A stretch of DNA of 64,000 nt from Bacteroidota bacterium (GTDB taxonomy: Bacteria; Bacteroidota; Bacteroidia; AKYH767-A; 2013-40CM-41-45). Location of the stretch: NCBI GenBank assembly GCA_016708785.1, contig JADJFC010000006.1, positions 194,416 to 258,415 of the forward strand, written 5' to 3'. Made by a program: the position numbers and the translations under genes. Positions 24,725-35,331 of the stretch are shown here, piece by piece. Each line of letters opens with the position of its first letter. Within the stretch, counting starts at the first letter, position 1. Under the pieces are notes generated by a model. That model did no database searches and had not been told where the DNA came from. It saw nothing but the letters and a program-made list of their open reading frames with translations.

Positions 24725-26515
24725 TTATGAATCCAATTTAAGGACTGCTAAGAATGCTTGTTGAGGAATTTCGACGTTGCCTACTTGACGCATCCGCTTC
24801 TTTCCCTCTTTTTGTTTTTCGAGGAGTTTACGTTTACGGGAGATATCACCACCATAACATTTTGCAGTTACATCTTTACGTAAAGCTCTTACCGTTTCAC
24901 GAGCTATGATCTTTGCTCCAATACTTGCCTGAATGATAATTTCAAATTGCTGACGTGTGATCAACTCTTTCAATTTCTCACACATTCTTTTACCGAAATC
25001 AAATGAGTGTGTACGATGTACCAAAGCTGACAATGCATCCACCGGTTCGCCATTCAGACGAATATCTAATTTCACAAGATCACTTTGATGGTAACCGATC
25101 GGGTGATAATCGAATGATGCATATCCTTTACTGATTGATTTTAATTTGTCGTAGAAATCGAAAACGATCTCTGCAAGCGGCATGTTGAATGTTAACTCAA
25201 CTCTGTCTGTCGTAAGATAGGATTGACCCATGATCACACCACGCTTACCTATACACAATGTCATGATCGAGCCAACGTAGTCTGCTTTGGTGATGATCTG
25301 TGCTTTGATATAAGGTTCTTCAATACGTTCCAGGTAATTTGGATCGGGCATTTCAGAAGGGTTATGAATATCACCTTCTGAGCCATCGGTCATGTATGCT
25401 TTGTAAGATACGTTTGGAACAGTGGTGATCACTGTCATGTTGAACTCACGCTCTAAACGCTCCTGGATAATTTCCATGTGTAACATTCCTAAGAATCCAC
25501 AACGGAAACCGAAACCTAATGCAACAGATGACTCCGGCTGAAATACCAATGAAGCATCATTCAGCTGCAACTTCTCGATCGACTTACGTAACTCTTCGTA
25601 CTCGTCAGTATCGACAGGATAAATTCCCGCGAATACCATTGGCTTCACATCTTCGAAACCTTTGATGGCTTCTATGCATGGATTATCTCTCGTCGTTAGT
25701 GTATCACCAACTTTTACTTCACTTGCTTCTTTGATGCCGGAAATGATATATCCAACGTCGCCTGTCTTTACAACATCGCGACTTTCTTTTTCCAATTTTA
25801 AAATTCCGATATCATCGGCATTGTATTCTTTTCCGGTTGCAAAAAATTTCACTTTATCACCTTTACGGATCTCACCTTCCATGACTCTGTAATAAGCGAT
25901 GATACCACGGAATGAATTGAAAACTGAATCAAAGATCAATGCTTTCAATGGTCCATTTGGATCTCCACTTGGTGGAGGAACACGTTTTACGATCGCTTCT
26001 AAAATATCGAAGATACCTAAACCGGTTTTTGCTGAAGCGGGAATAATAGAATCTCTATCGCAACCTACAAGGTCAACGATCTGATCTTTTACTACTTCAG
26101 GATCGGCTGATGGAAGATCGATTTTATTTAAGACAGGAATAATTTCTAATCCGTGTTCGAGAGCGAGATATAAATTTGAAATTGTTTGTGCTTGTATTCC
26201 CTGTGCTGCATCGACGATCAACAATGCGCCTTCACAGGCAGCAATTGAACGAGAAACTTCGTATGAAAAATCGACGTGACCGGGAGTGTCGATAAGGTTC
26301 AGAGTGTATTGTTCACCATCGAGATTGTATTGCATTTGTATAGCATGGCTCTTGATCGTGATGCCTCGCTCACGCTCAATATCCATATCGTCGAGGACCT
26401 GTGCTTTTTCGTCGCGCTTGCTGATTGTTTTTGTATACTCCAGCAATCGATCGGCTAACGTACTTTTACCGTGGTCAATATGGGCAATAATGCAGAAATT
26501 TCGAATGTTTTTCAC
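24725..26515 (-). CDS. lepA: Elongation factor 4
   Basis: A ribosome-associated GTPase of 596 residues from a GTG start at 26515. GTPase motifs are G1 AHIDHGKST (residues 11-19), G2/G3 region RGITIKSHA and DTPGHVDF, and G4 NKIDLP. The LepA-specific C-terminus (ISRKRKLLEKQKEGKKRMRQ) is present. The open frame continues upstream to 26587 but that part is repeat sequence and unconserved. Family members begin MKNIRNFCIIAHIDHGKS, which matches from the GTG. Confidence 0.96.
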   Translation of the reverse strand: MKNIRNFCIIAHIDHGKSTLADRLLEYTKTISKRDEKAQVLDDMDIERERGITIKSHAIQMQYNLDGEQYTLNLIDTPGHVDFSYEVSRSIAACEGALLIVDAAQGIQAQTISNLYLALEHGLEIIPVLNKIDLPSADPEVVKDQIVDLVGCDRDSIIPASAKTGLGIFDILEAIVKRVPPPSGDPNGPLKALIFDSVFNSFRGIIAYYRVMEGEIRKGDKVKFFATGKEYNADDIGILKLEKESRDVVKTGDVGYIISGIKEASEVKVGDTLTTRDNPCIEAIKGFEDVKPMVFAGIYPVDTDEYEELRKSIEKLQLNDASLVFQPESSVALGFGFRCGFLGMLHMEIIQERLEREFNMTVITTVPNVSYKAYMTDGSEGDIHNPSEMPDPNYLERIEEPYIKAQIITKADYVGSIMTLCIGKRGVIMGQSYLTTDRVELTFNMPLAEIVFDFYDKLKSISKGYASFDYHPIGYHQSDLVKLDIRLNGEPVDALSALVHRTHSFDFGKRMCEKLKELITRQQFEIIIQASIGAKIIARETVRALRKDVTAKCYGGDISRKRKLLEKQKEGKKRMRQVGNVEIPQQAFLAVLKLDS

Positions 26516-26558
26516 TTTTGGGGCAATTTTATTAGAAGGATTGCGAAGGTAGTGGAAA

Positions 26559-26653
26559 TCTGCGGTTTTTCTGCGTATTCTGCGCAATTCTGCGGGAAAT
26601 AATTCTACATGTTTTTTCTCCCGCAGAATTGCGCAGAATACGCAGAAAAACAG
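26559..26653. repeat. Full hairpin, GCAGAA family (copy 4), next to a GxxExxY gene
   Basis: The arms at 26559-26597 and 26619-26653 share the family's periodic GCAGA units. The outer four or so bases of the right arm are worn (AAAAACAGAAG instead of AAAAACCGCAG). It fills the gap between the lepA start and the end of the GxxExxY gene, 14 nt from that gene's stop codon. Confidence 0.95.
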
Positions 26654-26667
26654 AAGCCCCTTCGAGG

Positions 26668-27045
26668 CTATAATCCATTTACTTTTCTAAAAATGTGATC
26701 TTTGATTATATCAACATTAAAGTTCACTAAAATACCCAATTTATGTTTAGCCAATTTCAAGTAAGTTAACAGTTGCTTATGATGTACCGGTGCTAAAGAC
26801 TCTATGGATTTTACCTCTATAATTACTTTATTCTCTACCAAAATATCCATTCTAAAACCTAACTCTAATTTAGCTCCATCATATACAACTGGCAAGCCAA
26901 CTTCAACACGCACATTGAGATTTAATTTTCGAAGTTCATAAGCTAATGCCGCAACATACACTGATTCTAACAATCCCGGGCCCAATTGATAGTGAACTTT
27001 CATTATTGCTCCACGGATAACGTAGGAGATTTCATTTTCTGTCAT
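26668..27045 (-). CDS. GxxExxY protein (PD-(D/E)XK_3 family), copy 1
   Basis: A 125-residue protein with the naming motif GPGLLESVY at about 22-30. The nuclease-fold residues follow: RMDILV (Asp) and IIEVKS (ExK), then the conserved tail KHKLGILVNFN. The family has a restriction-endonuclease-like fold and no established function. The catalytic residues look intact here. It shares its pattern with the gene at 59788-60195, and both end next to a long hairpin. It lies between metF and lepA. Confidence 0.87.
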   Translation of the reverse strand: MTENEISYVIRGAIMKVHYQLGPGLLESVYVAALAYELRKLNLNVRVEVGLPVVYDGAKLELGFRMDILVENKVIIEVKSIESLAPVHHKQLLTYLKLAKHKLGILVNFNVDIIKDHIFRKVNGL

Positions 27046-27123
27046 TTTACAAAAGTAATGACAGATCAGTTTGAAAATTTTACAAAGACAACTTCCAATA
27101 ATAAATTAAACAGCAAAGAAGCA

Positions 27124-28080
27124 TCAAAAAACTTTTTTGGCAATCCGACAAGTGGTTTCGGCGTTTCCCATGGTGTAGTAATGCAAACATGGAACACCGG
27201 CTTTTTTTAGTTCGATGGATTGATTTGTGCACCACTCGATTCCAAGTTCTTTTACTTCTTTATCGTTCTTGCATTTGTCAATTGCATCGGCAAGATCTTC
27301 GGGTAGATCGACATGAAATATTTTAGGAAGGATAGTTGTTTGCTTTTTTGTTGTAACAGATTTTAATCCCGGAATGATCGGAACATTGATTCCATTCTCT
27401 TTGCACTTCTCAACAAATTCAAAATATTTTTTATTATCGAAAAACATTTGCGTCACAATAAATTGTGCGCCTGCATCCACTTTCATTTTCAGATAACGCA
27501 GATCCGTTTTGAGATTCGGCGCTTCGAAATGTTTCTCCGGATAACCGGCAACACCAAAACAAAAATCTGATGGCGTTACTTCCTGCAATTCTTCATCGAG
27601 GTACACTCCGCGATTCATATTCGACACTTGCTGAACAAGATCCAATGCGAATTTGTGTCCGCCATAGTGAGGCTCAAATGCAGATTCAGATTTGATCGCA
27701 TCACCACGAAGCAACAACAAATTATCAATTCCCAAATAACTCAATTCAATAAGTGCATTCTCCGTTTCCTCTTTTGAAAATCCTCCGCAGATGATATGCG
27801 GAACCGGATCGACATTATAATGATTCAGAATCGCTGCACAAATACTTACTGTTCCCGGACGTTTACGAATGGAAAATTTCTCAAGCAATCCATTTTCACG
27901 CTTCTTGTAAACATATTCTTCACGATGATAAGTAACATCAACGAAAGCAGGCTTGAATTCCATGATCGGATCAAGAATATCATAAATACTTCTGATACTC
28001 TTCCCTTTTAATGGTGGAAGAATCTCAACTGAGAAAAGTGTTTTGTCAATATTTTTTGAGAGGTGTTCGGTTACTTTCAT
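27124..28080 (-). CDS. metF: Methylenetetrahydrofolate reductase
   Basis: A cytosolic flavoprotein of 318 residues that reduces 5,10-methylene-THF to 5-methyl-THF for methionine synthesis. The conserved opening FSVEILPPLKGKS, FVDVTYHRE and the FAD-binding region LLLLRGD are visible. So is the late signature DAGAQFIVTQMFFDNKKYF. Length is typical. No SAM riboswitch was seen upstream. A solo GGTGAGT array lies just before the start. Confidence 0.95.
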   Translation of the reverse strand: MKVTEHLSKNIDKTLFSVEILPPLKGKSIRSIYDILDPIMEFKPAFVDVTYHREEYVYKKRENGLLEKFSIRKRPGTVSICAAILNHYNVDPVPHIICGGFSKEETENALIELSYLGIDNLLLLRGDAIKSESAFEPHYGGHKFALDLVQQVSNMNRGVYLDEELQEVTPSDFCFGVAGYPEKHFEAPNLKTDLRYLKMKVDAGAQFIVTQMFFDNKKYFEFVEKCKENGINVPIIPGLKSVTTKKQTTILPKIFHVDLPEDLADAIDKCKNDKEVKELGIEWCTNQSIELKKAGVPCLHYYTMGNAETTCRIAKKVF

Positions 28081-28089
28081 TCTATTTAA

Positions 28090-28125
28090 GTGAGTGGTAA
28101 TTGGTGAGTGGTGAGTGGTGAGTGG
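28090..28125. repeat. Short-period array (GGTGAGT 7-mers) upstream of metF
   Basis: The stretch is GTGAGTGGTAATT, then GGTGAGT repeated three times and a final GG. It has no opposite arm. It is the reverse-complement word family of the array at 13424-13474. It lies between metF and ribE. Confidence 0.85.
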
Positions 28126-28166
28126 CAGGGGCTTTCTTTATTTCAGAGTAATTACTGCTAATTTAA

Positions 28167-28760
28167 TTATTCGTTCGTTATAGAAATGTATCGTCCGACG
28201 TACTTGCCAATAATATCAAACTCAATATTCACATCATCGCCGGGTTTCAGAGTATGGAAGTTTGTATTTTCCCATGTATATGGTATGATTGCAACAGAGA
28301 AACTGCTTTTCTCTGAATCAACAACAGTTAAACTTACACCATTGATGCAAACAGATCCCTTTTCAACGGTAAGATGCATTGGAGATGGAGCATATGAAAA
28401 ATAAATTCTCCAGCTTCCGTCTTCATTAATGATCTTTTCAACTTTTGCCGTAGTATCTACGTGTCCTTGTACGATGTGTCCGTCGAGACGACCATTCATT
28501 ATCATACATCGCTCAAGATTTACTTTGTCGCCTATTATTAGTTTTCCGAGATTAGTTCTGATCAATGTTTCATCGATTGCAACTACATCATATTTATTTC
28601 CGGCAACTTTTACAACAGTCAGACAAACACCATTGTGAGCTAAACTCTGATCGACCTTTAATTCAGAAGCAAATGAACATTCGAAAGTGAAACGAATATT
28701 TGTGCCTTCTTTATGGATAGCACATACCTCCGCCATACTTTCAATAATTCCGGTAAACAT
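28167..28760 (-). CDS. ribE: Riboflavin synthase, alpha subunit
   Basis: It dismutates 6,7-dimethyl-8-ribityllumazine to riboflavin. It shows the opening MFTGIIESMAEV and two tandem lumazine-binding repeats (SLAHNGVCLTVV in the first, GSVCINGVSLTVV in the second), with the domain linker GHIVQGHVD. Length is 197, the family norm. No FMN riboswitch is visible upstream. The next gene downstream on the same strand is metF. Confidence 0.95.
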   Translation of the reverse strand: MFTGIIESMAEVCAIHKEGTNIRFTFECSFASELKVDQSLAHNGVCLTVVKVAGNKYDVVAIDETLIRTNLGKLIIGDKVNLERCMIMNGRLDGHIVQGHVDTTAKVEKIINEDGSWRIYFSYAPSPMHLTVEKGSVCINGVSLTVVDSEKSSFSVAIIPYTWENTNFHTLKPGDDVNIEFDIIGKYVGRYISITNE

Positions 28761-28769
28761 ACTCTTGGT

Positions 28770-31447
28770 TTAATTATTACGTATTAATTGAATTGTGCCA
28801 TGTAACTCCTGCACATCCTCGCCAAATATACGATAGAAATGGACTTTACACGTATAAAAATATACACCACTCACACAATCTGCTTTGGATTCCAGGTCTT
28901 TCCCATCCCAAAGCACATCTTTATTCGTTGTTTCAAAAACAATTTTTCCCCAACGATTGAAAATTTTCATTTCAATACTCTTCACATTTTTATATGGCGG
29001 ACAATTTGTTTCCTGATAATCAACCGCAGTAGTGCTATCGCATGGGTGAAAAATATCGTTGACACCATCTCCATCAGGAGTAAACACCGATGGCAAAACA
29101 TATTGACGACAAGTATCAACACAAACTGCGAGAGCATTTATCGTTTCATTTCCCACAGAATCTACACCGGTAACTTTATAACATCCTGAAACAATTTGAA
29201 GATTCGAATGAAGGTAGGTAGTATCATTTGGATCAAGTATAGAATCGATGCGCTCAAATACTGATGAATCCTGAGGGGAATAATAAATATAATATTTCAG
29301 AACGTCATCTGAGCATAAATGATTCGGATTGATCCATGAAAGGAAATTCGAATTATCGAAACAATCCGACATTACTGTCAATGTAGTAGCGCATGGCGGA
29401 ACATTGTCAATTGGTATTCCACACAATATTTGTGAACGATTATATAATGGTGTCGGAATTCCATCTCTTGAATAACTTCCCCGCGATTTAACGTAGTAAC
29501 AATACTGTGTACCATTCGCCAAACCGGTATCTGAAAACTGCTTTACGCTTACTGTTGCAATTGAATCATAGATCAAAGTTGCAGGATTCAATCGATAAAT
29601 ATCATAAGTGTTATTCGTCCAGGGAACATATTCTTCCCAAGTTAAATTCAATCGATTGTCCGTCGGACTGATGCTCAGAAATATTGTAGATGCATTTGTA
29701 GAACTTCCTTTTAACGTTGGCACTCCGGCATTGTTATAATACAGATCGACTTTGTATGACCATGGACCAGCAACTGTGTTGATTGCATTATCTGTAATGG
29801 TTGTATCATCCAAATCATTCAACACAGCGAATTGGGTGAAGTTAGTTCCAAAGAAGTCAGATGAATGATATACTCTGTATTCGTGCGGTCCGGGGAATTG
29901 AATCGTATCTAATTCAGTTGGCTTACTCCAATCAACATAGACAGAACCTGTTGTTGCATCCGTTGTTAACACATCAGCATGGGTAAGTACAGGAAGGTCT
30001 TTCCTCAAAGTAGCACAAGTTTGAGGCGATGCACAACTTTCTGAACCGTCTGCAAAAAATGCCGTCACCAAATAACAGTACTCTACTCCTATTGCAAGAC
30101 CTTGTCCGTAATTATTGTCGACATAATTTACCGAATCAATACTCTGCAGCGTTGCAAGCAATTGATAACCGGTATAAGAAGGTGCGCCATTGTCACAAGG
30201 GCAATCAATTGTTCCAGGGTAGTTATTTATTCTTCGATAAACATAATAGCCGATCGCTTCTGCGCAAGGCGATGTACTCCAATTCAACTCAATTGCATTT
30301 CCATTTGCGACAGCAGTAACTGATGTCGGTGCCGGAGCAATGACACGAATGATTGTCGATCTCAATGCTACCAATGAGATACTATCCACCGGTTGTACAT
30401 CGCGAGCTTTGAACTGCGCTACATAAGGACTTGAACGAACGTGATGACATTTTGCATCCCAAACAAAACGACCAATTACTGTATCGTTACTTGCAACAGT
30501 AATTCTTGAATAGGTAGCAGCGTCACCACCAACAAGTGAATCAATAAAGACAGCGCCGTAAGCTGAGATCTCAACAAGATCTTGATCCGGGTCGATGTTT
30601 GTCACATCAAAAGTCAAGGTCTCACCAGCAAGAACGCAAGTGTCAGAAACAGTTTCAATGAATGGGGGATTATTTGTACACTGTCCAATCAGGATCTGCA
30701 TATCCCTGCGAACATAACCGGCATACCTTCCCTGCTTATATTGTTTGATATGAAAAGCAACATTGTATTCGCCGGGTGTAACCGGAGAATTCCAAATGAG
30801 ATCTCCCGTAAAAGGATCCAGTGAAAATGACACCGACGCATTTGGAAATGTGTAACCGGGAATAGGCACGCCACCATCGCCGGCACATTGCACTAATTCA
30901 TAAGCGAGACTATCACCTTCCGGATCGAAAGCTCCGGGGTTATGAATAAATATTCGGTTCACACATCCTTTGTCAATTGGAGGATAAGTCAGAATCGGTG
31001 AGCTGTTTGGTCCGAGGTAAGGATTAATGATCAGTTCGCTTTCAACATAAAATGGAACGTCAACAGAGTTTGGAATATTTATTACGCCTTCATTTCGATT
31101 CGGATCTGTAAAGCGTATCAAGAAACGTCCATTACCGGCATAAGTATGAACGTGCTTATATGTATTCTTACTAATGTCATCGGCTAACTGAATCTTCGAC
31201 TCTCTGTAAAAACGGTCGGACCGGAACCATCACCCAGATAAACAGAATCCAGTCTTGGGCGATCGACATTCACAGACGATGTTTTTGTAAATGTTACGAT
31301 TGTAATTCTATACTTGTAATCAAATGAACTAGCACCTATCCATTCATAGGTAATCTCACCGGCACGATTATGTGTTGCATAACCTGATTTACCAAATGCG
31401 ATCAGAAAAAATAATAAAAGAAAGAAACGAAGTTGTTTCGTCCTCAT
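28770..31447 (-). CDS. T9SS type B (gliding-motility C-terminal) surface protein, frame-shifted
   Basis: The N-terminus (signal peptide ending KSGYA, then THNRAGEITYEWIG) reads from ATG 31447 and runs into a stop. The rest continues in another frame from near 31200. Adding one base in the A5 run at 31208-31212 joins them and gives 892 residues (2678 bp plus one is 893 codons). The body has cadherin/fibronectin-like beta domains. The C-terminus is a CHU_C/type B sorting domain (FTPDGDGVNDIF, IFNRWGKIVFET, GKDLESKADCVSGVYFY). Type B cargo is typically kept on or released from the surface. A consensus error is likely. Confidence 0.85.
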
Positions 31448-31456
31448 AGGATATGA

Positions 31457-32581
31457 TTAATAGTTTATAACTTGTTGTTCCATTACATCAGGCATCTGGC
31501 GATGCTCATATTGTTGCGTTCTCAATTTAGGAATAAATCCGGCTTCACGAATCGCTTCCTGAATTCCATTGGAAGTAAAGCGATGTGGTGCACCTGCGGC
31601 AGACACTACATTCTCTTCTATCATGATCGATCCAAAATCGTTGGCTCCTGCATGCAAACAGATCTGCGCAATTTCCTTTCCTACAGTCAACCAGCTTGCC
31701 TGGATATTCTGAATGTTTGGCAACATGATCCGACTAATTGCAATGGTACGAATATAATCTTCGCCTGTCACTGTATTGTGAACACCTTTTATTCTATTCA
31801 GCAAAGTACCTTCGTCCTGAAATGGCCAAGGAATAAATGCAATAAATCCTTTAGCATTTGCAGGCTTTTCACTTTGCACCTGGCGTAACCAAACAAGATG
31901 TTCAAAGCGTTCTGCAACTGTTTCTATATGACCAAACATCATCGTTGCTGATGTAGTTATATTCAATTGATGCGCGGCACGCATGACGTCAAGCCATTCT
32001 CGTCCGGAACATTTTCCTTTAGAGATGAGGCGACGAACCCGGTCGTTCAAGATTTCTGCACCGGCTCCCGGCAATGAATCTAATCCGGCATCATGCAAAG
32101 TTCTCAGCACTTCTGTATGTGTACTTCCTGCTAGTTTAGTGATATGTGCAATTTCAGGGGGCCCAAGTGCATGAAGCTTCAATGTAGGAAAAAGCTTTTT
32201 CAATTCACGGAACAATCCTGCGTAATAATCTAAACCAAGATCGGGGTGATGACCACCTTGAAGAAGTAATTGCTCGCCACCGTAACGGAATGTTTCCTCG
32301 ATTTTCCCCTTATATTGCTCAATTGTAGTTATATACGATTCAGCATGGCCCGGTATCCGGTAGAAATTGCAGAATTTGCAATTGGCGATACAAACATTTG
32401 TTGTATTCAGATTTCTGTCAATTATCCAGGTAACATTATTATCCGGATGCAAGACTTTTCTCATTCTGAATGCAACATCCATTAACTCGGCAGTAGGTAC
32501 TGTTTCATAGAGAAACTGCCCCTCTTCTGCTGATAAAAAATCAAATTCTAGTGCTCTTTTTAAGAGTTGCTCTGAAACCAT
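31457..32581 (-). CDS. mqnC: Cyclic dehypoxanthinyl futalosine synthase
   Basis: A radical-SAM enzyme of the futalosine menaquinone pathway, 374 residues. The 4Fe-4S ligands Cys64, Cys68 and Cys71 (CIANCKFC) have the CxxxCxxC spacing of MqnC/MqnE. LLLQGGHHPDLGLDYY and TATMMFGH-type segments (SATMMFGHIET) with FIPWPFQ favour MqnC. It supports menaquinone as the electron acceptor of complex I in this organism. Other mqn genes are not in the window. Confidence 0.93.
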   Translation of the reverse strand: MVSEQLLKRALEFDFLSAEEGQFLYETVPTAELMDVAFRMRKVLHPDNNVTWIIDRNLNTTNVCIANCKFCNFYRIPGHAESYITTIEQYKGKIEETFRYGGEQLLLQGGHHPDLGLDYYAGLFRELKKLFPTLKLHALGPPEIAHITKLAGSTHTEVLRTLHDAGLDSLPGAGAEILNDRVRRLISKGKCSGREWLDVMRAAHQLNITTSATMMFGHIETVAERFEHLVWLRQVQSEKPANAKGFIAFIPWPFQDEGTLLNRIKGVHNTVTGEDYIRTIAISRIMLPNIQNIQASWLTVGKEIAQICLHAGANDFGSIMIEENVVSAAGAPHRFTSNGIQEAIREAGFIPKLRTQQYEHRQMPDVMEQQVINY

Positions 32582-32682
32582 ATTAATTGTGGAAAGTTCT
32601 GCCTAAACAGAGTATTCATTTCTTTTTTCGTTAGTTGAAAAATATTTTGCCTAATTTCCGCACTTCAAAAATACAACATTAT

Positions 32683-34116
32683 ATGCAGACCACAATCCAA
32701 TTAACACCTTCGTACAAAACTGCAGATTCCATCATTTTACTTCTGGATGACAAAGGAAGCGTCCCTTCCGGTCTTTTTTCAACCACAGAATCTGAATTCA
32801 TCAAAAACGAGCTTAAGGCCGACAAAAAGAGCATTGTAATCAATCAATACAAACGATTGATTTGCATCTATCAGCCTGATTACTCAAAAGATACCGATTC
32901 ATTACTGGAACTTTGCCGTCGTATCGGCGATACCTTTCAAGGAGCTTTAAACCGCTCCAAAGAACGTCGTGTTGTGATTGCAGATCTGGGTGAAAATCCA
33001 AACCTGGCTATGGCTGTAGCAGAAGGTGCCGCTTTGGGAAATTATCAGTTCCTAAAATATCGTGCAGGAAGAAAAAAAGAGGCTAATTCTCTTCGTGAAA
33101 TTGCCATCAAAAGCAAAGGACTTCAGGCTGCACAAGTTCGCAACCTGCAGAATATGGTCGATGCAGTTTTACGTGCCCGTACTCTTGTCAATGAACCTCA
33201 GAATTTCATTACTGCAACTCAACTTGCGAAAGAGTTTGTTGCAATGGGAAAAGAAGCCGGTTTCAAAGTGACGGTTTTCAATAAAGCAAAGATCAAATCA
33301 CTGAAAATGGGTGGACTACTTGCCGTAAACAAAGGAAGTCAGCAACCACCGACATTTACAGTAATGGAATACAAACCAAAGAACGCTAAGAACAAAAAAC
33401 CATTAGTTCTTATTGGTAAAGGCGTTGTTTATGATACAGGTGGATACAGTTTAAAGCCTACACCAAATTCAATGGATTACATGAAAAGTGATATGGCCGG
33501 TGGAGCTGCTGTTGGTTCAGCAATGTATGCCATTGCAAAATCGAAACTTCCCATCCATGTAGTTGCATTAGTTCCTGCAACCGACAACCGTGTTGCTGAA
33601 GATGCTTATACTCCCGGTGATGTGATCACAATGATGAGCGGACATACAGTTGAAGTTTTGAATACAGATGCAGAAGGTCGTTTGATTCTTGCTGATGCAT
33701 TACACTATGCTAAAAAATACAAGCCTGAACTGGTTTTAGATTTCGCCACACTTACCGGAGCTGCCGCTGCTGCTGTTGGTTCTTTCGGAATCGTATGTAT
33801 GGGAACTCCTACTGACGAACAGAGAATAAAATTAAACAAAAGCGCTAATCGCGTATACGAACGTCTTGCTGAATTCCCATTCTGGGATGAGTACGATGAT
33901 CTGATCAAATCGGATATTGCAGATATGAAAAATATCGGCGGACCAACTGGTGGAGCAATCACTGCCGGAAAATTCCTTCAACGTTATGTCGATTATCCTT
34001 GGATGCACTTCGATATCGCAGGACCTTCTTACTTACACTCTCCATCAAGTTACAGAGGAAAAGGCGGAACCGGTGTTGGAGTGAGATTCTTGTTTGACTT
34101 TGCTCAGTCGCGATAG
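32683..34116 (+). CDS. pepA: Leucyl aminopeptidase (M17)
   Basis: A cytosolic metallo-aminopeptidase that trims N-terminal residues. The family signature NTDAEGRLILADAL is present with upstream metal ligands (GKGVVYDTGGYSLKP, MKSDMAGGAAV). From ATG 32683 the length is 477. The frame opens 16 codons earlier at 32635, but those residues are not family-like. A 30-bp hairpin follows the stop in the convergent gap with pdxA. Confidence 0.93.
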   Translation: MQTTIQLTPSYKTADSIILLLDDKGSVPSGLFSTTESEFIKNELKADKKSIVINQYKRLICIYQPDYSKDTDSLLELCRRIGDTFQGALNRSKERRVVIADLGENPNLAMAVAEGAALGNYQFLKYRAGRKKEANSLREIAIKSKGLQAAQVRNLQNMVDAVLRARTLVNEPQNFITATQLAKEFVAMGKEAGFKVTVFNKAKIKSLKMGGLLAVNKGSQQPPTFTVMEYKPKNAKNKKPLVLIGKGVVYDTGGYSLKPTPNSMDYMKSDMAGGAAVGSAMYAIAKSKLPIHVVALVPATDNRVAEDAYTPGDVITMMSGHTVEVLNTDAEGRLILADALHYAKKYKPELVLDFATLTGAAAAAVGSFGIVCMGTPTDEQRIKLNKSANRVYERLAEFPFWDEYDDLIKSDIADMKNIGGPTGGAITAGKFLQRYVDYPWMHFDIAGPSYLHSPSSYRGKGGTGVGVRFLFDFAQSR

Positions 34117-34160
34117 TTGTCAGTTTGAAACGCTGCGCGTTTTTTAAACACGAAGTTCAT

Positions 34161-34227
34161 TAAAATTTTAGCCACGAATACACGAATAAAAAAATAATTT
34201 ATTCGTGAATTCGTGGCTAAAATTTTA
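34161..34227. repeat. 30-bp hairpin between convergent pepA and pdxA
   Basis: The arms at 34161-34190 and 34198-34227 match with one difference around a 7-nt loop. The outer part reads TAAAATTTTAGCCACGAAT. Inside, CACGAAT recurs at 8 nt. It is suited to terminate both converging genes. The sequence is unrelated to the other hairpins but has the same architecture. Confidence 0.93.
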
Positions 34228-34242
34228 GCGGACTCACGATTT

Positions 34243-35310
34243 CTAACGATCGCTCGTCTGCTTTGAAAAAGCCAGAGGCTTCGCATTAATGGTATCGTAC
34301 TCTTCGCGTTTGGCGAGGATGTCGATAGCTGTATAAATTGCTTCGCGGAAAGAATCTTCGTTTGCTTCTCCTTTACCTGCGATATCGTAAGCTGTTCCGT
34401 GATCAGGAGACGTGCGAACGATTGGTAATCCGGCTGTGAAATTTACACCGCTTGAAAAATTCAGTGCTTTGAAAGGAACTAATCCCTGGTCGTGGTACAT
34501 GGCAAGAACTGCATCGAATTTACGATGTGTTCCCGATCCGAAAAATCCATCGGCAGAATAAGGACCATACACAAAAATATTTTCGTCAAAACATTTCTTC
34601 ACTGCAGGAATGATAATGTCTTTTTCTTCTTTGCCAATTAGTCCATCGTCGCCTGCATGCGGATTTAATCCGAGTACAGCGATCTTTGGCTTACGAATAC
34701 CGAAGTCGCGTTTCAATGATGCATTGATCAGTTTGATTTTCTTGGTGATCTTTTCGATCGTGAGTGTTGCTGCAACATCTTTTACCGGAATATGTCCGGA
34801 AACAACTGCAACTTTCAAATTCTCACTCACTAAAAACATGAGGTAATCAGGTGAGTTAAATTCTTCTGCGAGATATTCTGTGTGACCGTTAAATCTGAAT
34901 TGATCAGATTGAATATTGCTTTTGTTGATTGGCGCAGTAACAAGTACATCGATCTTTTTATCTTTCAGATCGGCAACTGCATGTTGTAATGAAAGCAATG
35001 CATACTTTCCGCCATCAGCATTTACCTGACCGAATTCTACATGCACATCTTCTTCCCAGCAATTGATCACATTTGTTTTTCGCAAAATGACTTCTGAAGA
35101 ATTTTTTACTGTCAGATATTGAAAATCGTTTAAGTTCAAATGCTTTCTATGCAATGAAACCATTTTGTTACTTGCATAGATAACAGGAGTGCATACCTGA
35201 TGCATACGGCTGTCGAAGAAGGTTTTGATGATGACTTCCAATCCAACTCCATTCGTATCGCCGCAGCTGATACCAACTCTGATTCTGCCTTCCTGCTCTT
35301 GATGACTCAT
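34243..35310 (-). CDS. pdxA: 4-hydroxythreonine-4-phosphate dehydrogenase
   Basis: It oxidises 4-phosphohydroxy-L-threonine in pyridoxal phosphate synthesis. Recognisable segments are GISCGDTNGVGLEVI at the start, VTAPINKSNI, FNGHTEYLA, LGLNPHAGDDG and MYHDQGLVPFKAL. I chose ATG 35310 (355 residues). The frame opens earlier at a TTG (35334), but that codon lies inside the -7 box TATGTTTG. Slightly longer than many PdxA proteins. Confidence 0.94.
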   Translation of the reverse strand: MSHQEQEGRIRVGISCGDTNGVGLEVIIKTFFDSRMHQVCTPVIYASNKMVSLHRKHLNLNDFQYLTVKNSSEVILRKTNVINCWEEDVHVEFGQVNADGGKYALLSLQHAVADLKDKKIDVLVTAPINKSNIQSDQFRFNGHTEYLAEEFNSPDYLMFLVSENLKVAVVSGHIPVKDVAATLTIEKITKKIKLINASLKRDFGIRKPKIAVLGLNPHAGDDGLIGKEEKDIIIPAVKKCFDENIFVYGPYSADGFFGSGTHRKFDAVLAMYHDQGLVPFKALNFSSGVNFTAGLPIVRTSPDHGTAYDIAGKGEANEDSFREAIYTAIDILAKREEYDTINAKPLAFSKQTSDR

Positions 35311-35331
35311 AGTAACTTTTGATCTAGGGTG

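Noticed and set aside
26516..26587. Upstream start of lepA at 26587
   Set aside because: This part is GCAGAA repeat sequence. LepA proteins begin at the residue matching GTG 26515.
24561..26653. GCAGAA repeats as a CRISPR array
   Set aside because: Copies are kilobases apart, partly inverted, with no regular spacers and no cas genes.
28081..28166. Riboswitch upstream of metF or ribE
   Set aside because: I see no SAM or FMN aptamer consensus. The gap holds only a GGTGAGT array.
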